7,301 nt of DNA from Candidatus Altarchaeales archaeon (GCA_014729705.1 WJJK01000044.1:1-7301), one strand, 5' to 3'. Counted from the first letter of the stretch, positions 1 to 6,178 are shown. Numbers and translations are program-made. Notes: generated from the letters alone by a model not told the origin.

Positions 1-19
1 ACTCGTCTTTGTATTTCAT
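1..19 (-). CDS. rnfE: Start of next rnf gene, probably RnfE (partial, runs off left edge)
   Basis: Only six codons are visible: an ATG at 19-17 followed by Lys-Tyr-Lys-Asp-Glu. The ATG overlaps the TGA stop of rnfG as ATGA, which is typical of translationally coupled genes. A GAGGTG ribosome-binding sequence (complement of 25-30) lies 5 nt upstream, inside the rnfG tail. In the common rnfCDGEAB operon order the gene after rnfG is rnfE, an integral membrane subunit of the electron-transport core. The start is well supported. The identity rests on gene order alone, because the visible residues are too few to identify a family. Confidence 0.55.
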
Positions 20-531
20 TTACCCACCTCGCTTTCCGTTTTATTCAAGGTTTCTTTAACTGAATCGATTAAGGCGCTTGAGGATATCGTAGCGCCGGAT
101 ATAGCGTCCACGTCATATGATTTGAGGCTGTCTCCCTTAAACTGTTTTAGGAAATCGTCTTCAGTGATTTTTGAACCCAAACCGGGGGTCTCCTCATGGG
201 ATAATATCGCAACACCGGTAACCTCCAGGTTTTTATCCAAGCCGACTACGTACTCGATTTTGTTGTTGAATCCTGACGCCCAGGAGCGGGACACGTACCC
301 TATTTGTTTGTGGTCTTCATCCTGCGCTGCATAGATTGTGTGGTTTTGTGTTTCAACCTCGACCTTGAATTCCCGGGCGCGAGGTTGAACGGACGTCATA
401 GCCTCGGTTAAGGCGTCCTTTTTGTTTTGTTCAATTAATTCCGAGGTGTTGGCGTATACAAGGCTTAAAGAGAGGGCTGATGCTAGGCATATCAAGGTTA
501 ACACCGAAATCATTTTAGTTGCCTCGCTCAT
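16..531 (-). CDS. rnfG: RnfG, FMN-carrying subunit of the Rnf electron transport complex
   Basis: 171 residues. An N-terminal membrane anchor (about residues 6-27) is followed by a domain facing outside the cytoplasm. The flavinylation motif SGAT is at 145-148 within DAISGATISSSA, and Thr148 is the expected site of phosphoester-linked FMN. The conserved HEETPGLGSKI segment is at 112-122. In known Rnf complexes RnfG relays electrons between flavin and Fe-S carriers across the membrane. Covalent FMN attachment needs an ApbE-type transferase, which is not in this window. The ATG directly follows the rnfD stop (TAAATG), with a purine-rich GAGGGGGTGG in the rnfD tail as ribosome site. A second Met at residue 7 is possible, but the first has the better context. 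The next gene starts within its stop codon. Family assignment is secure. Confidence 0.95.
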   Translation of the reverse strand: MSEATKMISVLTLICLASALSLSLVYANTSELIEQNKKDALTEAMTSVQPRAREFKVEVETQNHTIYAAQDEDHKQIGYVSRSWASGFNNKIEYVVGLDKNLEVTGVAILSHEETPGLGSKITEDDFLKQFKGDSLKSYDVDAISGATISSSALIDSVKETLNKTESEVGK

Positions 532-1455
532 TTATGCCACCCCCTCGGTTTTTTTGGTATATCTATCGATTAAGGGGGTGAATGCGTTCATAATGAGTAT
601 GCTGTAGGATACGCCCTCAGGCAATCCAGAGTAAAGTCGGATTACGACAGTTAATATGCCGCAGCAGACGCCGAATATTATTTTACCCTTAAACGTTAGG
701 GGTGTTGTGACGTAGTCGGTTGCCATGAAAAACGCTCCCAGGATGAGGCCCCCTGCAAACAGGTGGAGCACTGGGTCTTGACCCAACAGTGTTGAGAAGA
801 CTGCAACAGACAGAAGGTAGGAAAAGGGGGTGTGGGGCCTGATTATCCCCTTGTATAGAAGGAATATTGCTCCTAAAAGAAGCAGTATTGCTGAGGTTTC
901 GCCCAAGCATCCCCCTACATTTCCTGTGAAAAGGTCGAGATAAAGATTGGGGTTTTGGGCTTTTAGGATTTCCATGCCACGGAGTTTTGAAACGCCTAAG
1001 GGGGTGGCGGATGTTACCGCGTCGAAAGGCAAAACCCAGGCGGTCATAAGAGCCGGCCAGCTTGCCATGAGAAAGGAGCGGCCCGCCAACGCTGGGTTGA
1101 AGATGTTGTGCCCCAGTCCGCCGAATGTGTGTTTTGCGACGATTATGGCGAAGGCTCCTCCGATTAGGGGGATCCATAGGGGTGCTGTCGGGGGTAGACA
1201 GAATGCAAGAAGCAATCCCGTTAAAACCGCGCTGCCATCTTTTATGTTGCCTGGTCTTTGGAAGTATTTTATTATCAGGTGTTCGGTTGCAACACAGGTT
1301 AGGACGCATGTGAGTGTTACCTTTAATGCTGTGAATCCGAAAAAGTATAGTGCTCCAAGTAATGCGGGGGTTAACGCCAAAACCACGCTCCACATGATTT
1401 TTTGTATTGAGTCTTCACTTCTTATGTGGGGGGATACTGAAACTGTTTTAGGCAT
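532..1455 (-). CDS. rnfD: RnfD, membrane subunit of the Rnf complex with covalent FMN
   Basis: 307 residues, mostly hydrophobic, with about nine or ten membrane spans. Family landmarks in order are DGSAVLTGLLLAFCLPP (73-89), FGGLGHNIFNPALAGRSF (111-128), the flavin-attachment segment DAVTSATPLG (145-154) with Thr151 as the predicted FMN-bearing residue, and GETSA near 185. RnfD and its relative NqrB carry FMN on this Thr and form part of the ion-translocating core. The assignment to Rnf rather than Nqr follows from the neighbouring RnfC and RnfG. The start overlaps the end of rnfC by 8 nt, and a strong AGGAGGAG ribosome site (complement of 1463-1470) lies 7 nt upstream, fixing this ATG. The length is ordinary for the family. 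Confidence 0.96.
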   Translation of the reverse strand: MPKTVSVSPHIRSEDSIQKIMWSVVLALTPALLGALYFFGFTALKVTLTCVLTCVATEHLIIKYFQRPGNIKDGSAVLTGLLLAFCLPPTAPLWIPLIGGAFAIIVAKHTFGGLGHNIFNPALAGRSFLMASWPALMTAWVLPFDAVTSATPLGVSKLRGMEILKAQNPNLYLDLFTGNVGGCLGETSAILLLLGAIFLLYKGIIRPHTPFSYLLSVAVFSTLLGQDPVLHLFAGGLILGAFFMATDYVTTPLTFKGKIIFGVCCGILTVVIRLYSGLPEGVSYSILIMNAFTPLIDRYTKKTEGVA

Positions 1456-2746
1456 CTTTTTTCTCCTCCTTTTGTTTTTGGATGAGTTTTCTGGCCCGCT
1501 TTTTACCTAGCTTCATGTATTGGACGTGATCGATTTTGGAGGGGCAGGTGAAGGCGCAGCATCCGCACTCCACACAATCCAGTAGGTTGTAGTTGAGGGT
1601 TTCGGCGGTGCGAACGTCATCCACCAGTTTATAGAGTACGTTGGGCATGAGATTCTGGGGGCAGACTTCAATACACTTAGCGCAGCGGATGCAGGGTTTT
1701 TGTTCCTGTTCATCCTGTTTTCCCAGAAAAAGTATGCCTGAAGTGGTTTTAATGATAGGTATGTCTAGATGGGGTTGGGCTATGCCCATCATGGGCCCTC
1801 CTGAGATGATTTTCTCGTAGTCACCGTCAAAACCCAAAAAATCAGTTATCTGGGAGTATGTTGTGCCGAAGGGTATTGTTAGGTTAGCTGGTTGCTCAAT
1901 CGCGTCCCCCGATACCGTGACTGTGCGATCGACAAGCGGTTTGCCATAGGCTAATGCATCGTGTATGGCTTTCGCGGTTGCAACGTTTTGCACTACCACC
2001 CCGACGTCCATGGGTAATCCGCCGGAGGGGACTGTTCTGCCTGTGGCAGTTTTAATTAGGGTTTTCTCGGCGCCCTGGGGGTAAAGGGTTTTAAGGCCTA
2101 AAACCTCCGCACCCAGACCACGTAGCATGTCTATCGCATCCAGTTTATTGTTTTCAACTGCAATCAGGGTTTTCTTTGGCTTCAATATTTTTTCTATTAT
2201 CTTGATTCCTTCAAGTATTTCTTGGGGTGATTCAAGCATCAGCCTGTGGTCTGCGGTGAGATACGGCTCGCATTCGGCGCCGTTCAGGATTAAGGTGTCT
2301 ATTTCCTTGTCTTTGGGTGGGGAAAGTTTAACGTGAGTGGGGAATCCCGCACCCCCCATTCCCACTATTCCTGCGTTGCGGATTTCTTCTATCAATTGTT
2401 TGGGTTCAAGTGAATCGTATTTTTTTTTCTTGGGTGAGGGTTTTTTATCGCTTGTTTTCTCAAGCACTAATGCCTCGCATACTGCGCCTGTCGGTGTGGT
2501 GGATTTCTTTATAGCCTTGATTTTCCCCGGGAAAGGTGTGTGGATGGGGGCTGATATGAGGGCGTTGGAGTCGGCGATCTTTTGCCAGGCTTTGACTTCA
2601 TCACCTGCTTTGACCGTGGGTTCGCAGGGTGCGCCTATGTGTTGCAGGAGGGGTATTATGAGTTGTTGGGGGTTGGGCATGCTTTTTGTTTCCATAGTTT
2701 GAGATATCTTGTTTTCAGCAGGGTGCACACCGGATGAAAAAACCAT
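1448..2746 (-). CDS. rnfC: RnfC, NADH-site and 4Fe-4S subunit of the Rnf complex
   Basis: 432 residues from the chosen start. The N-terminus has the family Gly-Val-His segment at 6-8 and IIPLLQHIGAPCEP near 30-43. The glycine-rich loop GMGGAGFPTHVKL (129-141) is the FMN/NADH-binding region shared with NuoF-type proteins, followed by NGAECEPYLTADHRLM (156-171). Two ferredoxin-type clusters close the protein: Cys352/355/358/362 (CIRCAKCIEVCP) and Cys391/394/397/401 (CVECGCCAFTCP). In Rnf this subunit exchanges electrons with NAD(H) at the cytoplasmic face. The frame stays open 32 codons further upstream, but that stretch is encoded by a tandem DNA repeat and has no family similarity. The ATG at 2746 retains the conserved N-terminus and sits about 25 nt from a TATA-like box, suggesting a leaderless mRNA. 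The alternative Met18 would cut off the Gly-Val-His segment. A Lys-rich linker lies around residues 98-110. Confidence 0.93.
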   Translation of the reverse strand: MVFSSGVHPAENKISQTMETKSMPNPQQLIIPLLQHIGAPCEPTVKAGDEVKAWQKIADSNALISAPIHTPFPGKIKAIKKSTTPTGAVCEALVLEKTSDKKPSPKKKKYDSLEPKQLIEEIRNAGIVGMGGAGFPTHVKLSPPKDKEIDTLILNGAECEPYLTADHRLMLESPQEILEGIKIIEKILKPKKTLIAVENNKLDAIDMLRGLGAEVLGLKTLYPQGAEKTLIKTATGRTVPSGGLPMDVGVVVQNVATAKAIHDALAYGKPLVDRTVTVSGDAIEQPANLTIPFGTTYSQITDFLGFDGDYEKIISGGPMMGIAQPHLDIPIIKTTSGILFLGKQDEQEQKPCIRCAKCIEVCPQNLMPNVLYKLVDDVRTAETLNYNLLDCVECGCCAFTCPSKIDHVQYMKLGKKRARKLIQKQKEEKKDA

Positions 2747-2765
2747 ATACCAATACAGTACACTA

Positions 2766-2775
2766 AATATAAAAA
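2766..2775 (-). promoter_or_regulatory. Probable TATA box for the rnf operon
   Basis: The minus strand reads TTTTTATATT, centred about 24-25 nt upstream of the rnfC ATG at 2746. Archaeal TATA boxes lie about 26 nt before the transcription start, so transcription would begin at or next to the start codon. No Shine-Dalgarno sequence lies before this ATG, which fits a leaderless message. The box overlaps the inner end of the tandem repeat. Position and composition support it, with no direct evidence of transcription. Confidence 0.5.
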
Positions 2776-2856
2776 TCAAAGGCTTGTGAAAACACCAATA
2801 CTTATTCATTCTATAAAAATCAAAGGCTTGTGAAAACACCAATACTTATTCATTCT
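2768..2856. repeat. Two perfect tandem 45-bp copies (44-bp period) in the divergent rnf-amt spacer
   Basis: Bases 2768-2812 and 2812-2856 are identical, sharing one base. Each begins TATAAAAATCAAAGGCTTG and ends ATTCATTCT on the plus strand. Read on the minus strand each copy ends in ATTTTTATA, so the TATA-like box of rnfC is duplicated 44 bp upstream. The core ACCAATAC occurs in both copies (2794, 2838) and a third time at 2749, next to the rnfC start, giving spacings of 45 and 44 bp. A TGAAAA also precedes all three cores, so a decayed third copy is possible. The unit could be a duplicated promoter or a regulator site. There are no spacers, so it is not a CRISPR array. Confidence 0.93.
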
Positions 2857-2910
2857 CAGTTATTATTGAGTTTTTTGAGGTATTTTGTATTTTTTCATTA
2901 TTTTTTTGGG

Positions 2911-2925
2911 TTTTTCATTGAAAAA
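2911..2925. promoter_or_regulatory. Short perfect palindrome just upstream of the amt TATA box (possible operator)
   Basis: TTTTTC-ATT-GAAAAA has 6-bp arms and a 3-bp centre, ending about 11 bp before the TATA-like box of amt. The half TTTTTCATT also occurs 20 bp upstream at 2891-2899, about two helical turns away. The location suits an activator or repressor of the nitrogen genes. A-T-rich palindromes also arise by chance in such AT-rich sequence, so this is a weak call. Confidence 0.25.
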
Positions 2926-2936
2926 AACAGGGTTAC

Positions 2937-2944
2937 TTATATAG
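2937..2944 (+). promoter_or_regulatory. Probable TATA box for amt-glnK
   Basis: TTATATAG is the best TATA-like sequence ahead of amt. Starting about 26 nt downstream gives a transcription start near 2967 and a leader of roughly 30 nt, which would include the ribosome site at 2991-2995. It is flanked by a loose inverted repeat (GGTTA at 2931-2935, TAACC at 2961-2965). Supported by position and sequence only. Confidence 0.45.
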
Positions 2945-2990
2945 GTGTTTGTCCACATACTAACCTGAATAAACATATCAGTAAAAAAAT

Positions 2991-2995
2991 GGTGA
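2991..2995 (+). promoter_or_regulatory. Ribosome-binding site that fixes the amt start
   Basis: GGTGA matches the complement of the 16S rRNA 3' end (GGAGGTGATC) and lies 4 nt before the ATG at 3000. A nearby ATG at 2989 and GTG at 2992 are out of frame with amt, so the ATG at 3000 is the usable start. It also gives a clean signal-peptide N-terminus. Confidence 0.6.
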
Positions 2996-2999
2996 AAAA

Positions 3000-4352
3000 A
3001 TGCGGGAAAAAATAAAAAAAACAATATTTTTTATGTTAATGATTAGTTTTTCCAGTATCTGTTTAGCAGATGAGCTTAGCACGGCCTCCAACACCCAAGC
3101 CATAGACACCATCTGGACCCTCCTATCCGCCTTCCTAGTGTTTTTCATGCAACCTGGATTCGCAATGATCGAAGCAGGATTCACAAGAGCAAAAAACACG
3201 GTGAACATCCTGATGAAAAACATCATGGACCTGGCCACAGGCTCAATCGCATACTACCTAGCAGGATACGGCATAATGTTTGGAGCAGGAACCATGTTTT
3301 TCGGAACACAACACCTCATGTTAGACGGCATAGGCCCCGAATCCATGACCGGCTCAATACCAACCTACGCCTTCTGGATCTTCCAAGCAGTTTTTGCAGC
3401 AACCGCCGCCACAATAGTATCGGGCGCGGTCGCAGAGCGAACCAAATTCATAGCATACCTCGCCTACAGCTTCATAATAACCATACTAATATACCCGCTG
3501 GTAGGACACTGGATCTGGGGCGGGGGCTGGCTTAGCACAGGAGAACTCATACCCCACCTAACCCAATTCCCCTTAATTGATTTCGCAGGATCAACCGTAG
3601 TCCACTCCGTAGGCGGGTGGGCAGCACTCGCAGGCGCAATAATCCTTGGACCCCGGGCCGGAAAATATGTGGGCAGAAAAGTGAACGTCTTGCCCGGGCA
3701 CAACATAAGCCTGGCCGCCTTAGGCGGATTCATACTATGGTTCGGATGGTTCGGATTCAACGCAGGAAGCACGCTATCGGGAACCGACACACGCATCGCC
3801 ACAATAGTTGTCACAACCAACCTTGCCGCAGCGGCCGCCGCCATAACTGCGATGCTAACAACCTGGATCCAGCTTGGGAAACCGGACGTCAGCATGACCA
3901 TAAACGGGTTCCTCGCAGGATTAGTTGGCATAACAGCAGGATGCGCAGCAGTACCCCCAGAAAGCGCAATAATAATAGGAGGCATATCCGGAATACTAGT
4001 AGTGTTTTCCGTGGAATTCATAGACAAAACACTTAGAATAGACGACCCCGTGGGCGCGATATCGGTTCACGGAATCTGCGGCGCATGGGGCACGCTTGCG
4101 GTAGGCTTGTTTGCTCAAAAAGGTTTCGCAGGGGTAGACGGACTGCTTTACGGAGGAGGAGCTAGCCAATTAATCAGCCAAGCCGTGGGAGTGGCTTCAG
4201 TTTTTGTCTTCGTGTTCGGATCAACCCTCATAATGTTTAAGGCCATAGACAAAAGCATTGGGATGAGGGTGACAGAGCATGAAGAGATAATGGGGCTTGA
4301 CATAGGAGAACACGGGATGATGGCCTACCCGGACTTTGAGGTGCCGGCCTAA
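3000..4352 (+). CDS. amt: Ammonium transporter, Amt/MEP family
   Basis: 450 residues. Residues 1-23 look like a signal peptide (basic start, hydrophobic core, likely cleavage after Cys-Leu-Ala). About eleven membrane spans follow, the usual Amt topology with the N-terminus outside. Pore residues are visible: Asp194 in DFAGSTVVHSVGGWAAL, and the twin histidines His202 and His357 (in VHGICGAWG), equivalent to AmtB Asp160, His168 and His318. RAKNTVNILMKNIMD (63-77), FQAVFAATAAT (128-138) and GWFGFNAGS (249-257) are further family blocks. The C-terminal tail GMRVTEHEEIMGLDIGEHG (421-439) is the cytoplasmic segment through which GlnK closes the channel. glnK follows 11 nt later, a widespread functional pairing. 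By eye, third positions favour A and C more than in glnK. The protein conducts ammonium/ammonia into the cell. Confidence 0.97.
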   Translation: MREKIKKTIFFMLMISFSSICLADELSTASNTQAIDTIWTLLSAFLVFFMQPGFAMIEAGFTRAKNTVNILMKNIMDLATGSIAYYLAGYGIMFGAGTMFFGTQHLMLDGIGPESMTGSIPTYAFWIFQAVFAATAATIVSGAVAERTKFIAYLAYSFIITILIYPLVGHWIWGGGWLSTGELIPHLTQFPLIDFAGSTVVHSVGGWAALAGAIILGPRAGKYVGRKVNVLPGHNISLAALGGFILWFGWFGFNAGSTLSGTDTRIATIVVTTNLAAAAAAITAMLTTWIQLGKPDVSMTINGFLAGLVGITAGCAAVPPESAIIIGGISGILVVFSVEFIDKTLRIDDPVGAISVHGICGAWGTLAVGLFAQKGFAGVDGLLYGGGASQLISQAVGVASVFVFVFGSTLIMFKAIDKSIGMRVTEHEEIMGLDIGEHGMMAYPDFEVPA

Positions 4353-4358
4353 GGAGGG
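4352..4358 (+). promoter_or_regulatory. glnK ribosome-binding site overlapping the amt stop
   Basis: AGGAGGG begins on the last base of the amt TAA and ends 5 nt before the glnK ATG. Such placement couples glnK translation to amt and supports a shared mRNA. Confidence 0.8.
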
Positions 4359-4363
4359 AAAAA

Positions 4364-4744
4364 ATGAAGTTGATTATAGCATACATTCCGGTTGAAAAAC
4401 TTGACGCCGTGAAAAAGGAATTGGATGATCGAGGGGTCTTTCGCATGAGTGTGACCCGCGGCAGAGGCTGCGGTCAGCAGAAGGGCTACTTCGAAAGCTA
4501 CCGAGGCTCCAAAAAGGAGGTTAATCTCCTGCCTAACCTGAGGCTTGAGATTGCGGTGAACGACGACTATCGTGAAGTTGCCATAGACGCCATCTGCGCG
4601 GCTACGCAGACCGGATCCATTGGGGACGGAAAGATTTTTGTTCTACCGCTTGAGGAATGCATAAGGATAAGGACTGGGGAGAGAGGGCCTAACGCTATAG
4701 GGGGTGAAAGCAGGTATTGCAGCAACAATGACAAAATAGAGTAA
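4364..4744 (+). CDS. glnK: PII nitrogen regulatory protein of the GlnK type
   Basis: 126 residues, slightly longer than the usual 112 because of a 14-residue polar tail. The T-loop region (about 36-57) reads GCGQQKGYFESYRGSKKEV, with Gln39 and Tyr46 in place but Lys at position 51, where E. coli PII proteins carry the uridylylated Tyr. The B-loop TGSIGDGKIFVLPLEE (83-98) includes the nucleotide-contacting Lys90, and the C-loop has IRIRTGERG (100-108). PII trimers bind ATP/ADP and 2-oxoglutarate and plug Amt channels when nitrogen is plentiful. Adjacency to amt indicates that job here, and it may also act on the downstream GlnA. The GCGQQKGY...VNLLP pattern resembles a PII subgroup I recall from many bacteria, so lateral transfer is possible. 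NifI is disfavoured because an ordinary T-loop is present. Confidence 0.95.
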   Translation: MKLIIAYIPVEKLDAVKKELDDRGVFRMSVTRGRGCGQQKGYFESYRGSKKEVNLLPNLRLEIAVNDDYREVAIDAICAATQTGSIGDGKIFVLPLEECIRIRTGERGPNAIGGESRYCSNNDKIE

Positions 4745-4748
4745 GGAA

Positions 4749-4754
4749 TTTTTT
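4749..4754 (+). terminator. Weak T-tract after glnK
   Basis: A run of six T (GGAATTTTTTGAG) starts 5 nt after the glnK stop. Archaeal termination can occur at short T runs, so this may partly end the amt-glnK transcript before glnA. No hairpin is visible, and the run is short. Confidence 0.25.
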
Positions 4755-4778
4755 GAGAATTAGTTAACAATTAAACCA

Positions 4779-4787
4779 ATTATTTAA
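4779..4787 (+). promoter_or_regulatory. Possible TATA box for glnA
   Basis: ATTATTTAA lies in the 86-nt gap between glnK and glnA. Starting about 26 nt downstream gives an RNA beginning near 4808-4810 with a leader of about 20 nt that keeps the GGTGAT ribosome site. GATATAAAC at 4790-4798 is a second candidate but would start the RNA close to or inside that site. glnA may therefore be transcribed separately as well as by read-through from amt-glnK. Confidence 0.35.
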
Positions 4788-4816
4788 GGATATAAACAAT
4801 AAACATAGTATATATG

Positions 4817-4822
4817 GGTGAT
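4817..4822 (+). promoter_or_regulatory. glnA ribosome-binding site
   Basis: GGTGAT is an exact match to part of the anti-Shine-Dalgarno complement, 8 nt before the ATG at 4831, and fixes that start. Confidence 0.65.
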
Positions 4823-4830
4823 TCATTCAA

Positions 4831-6168
4831 ATGGATAAGGAAAAGGAGATTGTGCTGAAGAAAGCACAAGACGATGGAGTCAAATTCGTGAACCTGCAGT
4901 TCACAGACCTTTTCGGCTCGATTAAAAACGTGACGATAACCATAGAACAATTGGAAGACAGCCTGAACAAGGGCACATGGTTTGACGGCTCATCAATTGA
5001 GGGGTTCGCAAGGATACATGAATCCGACATGTATCTTATGCCCGACCCAGACACATACGCGTTAATCCCCTGGGAGAAGGGAGATGAGAAGCTCGCCAGA
5101 TTCATATGCGACGTCTACACACCCAACGGGGAACCCTACAGCTCGGATCCAAGGAGTATACTCAAAAAAGTCCTCAAACAAGCAGAAGAGATGGGTTTAG
5201 TCTACGACACCGGCCCTGAGCTGGAATTCTTTTTGTTTAAGAAAGACAACGGCAGGATATCACCGGTACCCCACGACGTCGGAGGCTACTTCGACTTCTC
5301 GGCAAGGGATCTTGCAACTGAAGTCCGAAAAGACATAGTGTTGGCGCTTGAACAGATGGGTTTGACTGTTGAGGCAAGCCACCATGAAGTCGCGCCAGGC
5401 CAACACGAAATCGACTTCAAATACGAGAAGGCTTTGAAGTGCGCAGACCATGCGATAACATTTAAACACGTGGTGAAAGCGGTTTCAGCTGCCCACGACC
5501 TATACGGCACCTTCATGCCTAAACCGATTTACGGAGAAAATGGGTCGGGGATGCACGTGCACCAGAGCATGAAAGACCCTGAAGGCAAGAACATGTTCTA
5601 CAGTGAAGACGATAAATACGGTTTGTCGGAAAAAGCCTACCAATTCATAGCAGGACAGTTGAAGCACGCCAAAGAGTTCTCAGCAATAGTTGCGCCGACT
5701 GTAAACAGCTATAAACGGTTGGTGCCAGGCTATGAAGCGCCGGTATACATTTGTTGGGCTCAGGTCAACCGCTCCGCCTTAATCAGGATCCCGCGGATCA
5801 GCCCTGGCAGGGAATCCGGAACCAGGTGCGAATTAAGGTGTCCTGATCCAAGCTGCAACCCCTACCTAGCTTTTGCTACTATGCTTGCCGCAGGCCTTGA
5901 CGGGATAAAAAACAAGCTCACGCCGACTGAGGCGGTTGAGGAGAACGTATATAACTTTGATGACGCCAAGCTGAAGGAGAAATACATAGATACTATGCCC
6001 AATAGCCTGGGCGACGCCATAGCATATTTATCCGAAAGCAGCGTGATGCGTGAGGCGATGGGCGAGGATGCGTTCACTAAATACGTTTCAGCCAAAAAGA
6101 AGGAGTGGGACAGCTATCGAACCGCTGTTACGGACTGGGAACTCAACAAGTATCTGGAGGTGCTTTAA
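4831..6168 (+). CDS. glnA: Glutamine synthetase, type I (GSI-alpha-like)
   Basis: 445 residues. It makes glutamine from glutamate, ammonia and ATP, normally as a cytoplasmic dodecamer. The beta-grasp N-domain has WFDGSSIEGFARIHESDMYL (50-69). Metal and substrate ligands are visible: Glu130/Glu132 in GPELEFFLF, Glu186 and Glu193 in HHEVAPGQHEIDF, His242/His244 in NGSGMHVHQS, the flap Glu302 in PGYEAPVY, Arg319 in IRIP and Arg336 in CELRCPDP. The length and the lack of the E. coli-type adenylylation segment (NLYDLPPEE) point to the alpha type. Arg61 corresponds to Bacillus Arg62, which is linked to glutamine feedback inhibition. The IRIP-to-ELR stretch (322-333, including PGRESGTRC) is 2-3 residues longer than in E. 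coli or Bacillus and is followed by a Cys-rich segment (333, 337, 342). It lies 86 nt behind glnK. Confidence 0.97.
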   Translation: MDKEKEIVLKKAQDDGVKFVNLQFTDLFGSIKNVTITIEQLEDSLNKGTWFDGSSIEGFARIHESDMYLMPDPDTYALIPWEKGDEKLARFICDVYTPNGEPYSSDPRSILKKVLKQAEEMGLVYDTGPELEFFLFKKDNGRISPVPHDVGGYFDFSARDLATEVRKDIVLALEQMGLTVEASHHEVAPGQHEIDFKYEKALKCADHAITFKHVVKAVSAAHDLYGTFMPKPIYGENGSGMHVHQSMKDPEGKNMFYSEDDKYGLSEKAYQFIAGQLKHAKEFSAIVAPTVNSYKRLVPGYEAPVYICWAQVNRSALIRIPRISPGRESGTRCELRCPDPSCNPYLAFATMLAAGLDGIKNKLTPTEAVEENVYNFDDAKLKEKYIDTMPNSLGDAIAYLSESSVMREAMGEDAFTKYVSAKKKEWDSYRTAVTDWELNKYLEVL

Positions 6169-6178
6169 ACCTCTTTCC

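Noticed and set aside
947..1510. Long plus-strand open frame opposite rnfD
   Set aside because: It is antisense to a clear rnfD, with composition dictated by that gene and no recognisable domain or ribosome site.
16..2746. Na+-NQR (nqrABC) instead of Rnf
   Set aside because: The first subunit carries two 4Fe-4S motifs and the NADH-site glycine loop of RnfC, which NqrA lacks, and the RnfG-like subunit is short.
2747..2842. 32-residue N-terminal extension of RnfC
   Set aside because: It is encoded by the tandem repeat, has no similarity to RnfC N-termini, and the in-frame ATG at 2746 retains the conserved start with a well-placed TATA-like box.
2768..2856. Possible CRISPR array
   Set aside because: The copies are directly adjacent with no spacers, and there are only two.
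2747..2999. NrpR-type operator (GGAA-N6-TTCC) upstream of amt or glnA
   Set aside because: I looked for this palindrome in both spacers and did not find it.
2830..3015. Small plus-strand open frame in the divergent spacer
   Set aside because: It starts inside the second repeat copy, has no ribosome site, is Phe/Lys-rich from AT-rich DNA, and runs into the amt start.
3464..4036. Open frames on both strands inside amt (minus 3464-4027, plus 3617-4036)
   Set aside because: They are shadows of the amt reading frame; the translations are low-complexity or Arg/His-rich with no family features.
4364..4744. NifI-type PII linked to nitrogenase
   Set aside because: The protein has a normal-length T-loop with the YRG motif and lies directly behind amt, with no nif genes in the window.
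4808..4815. TATATAT-like run as the glnA TATA box
   Set aside because: It lies only about 20 nt before the ATG, so transcription would begin inside the gene and lose the GGTGAT ribosome site.
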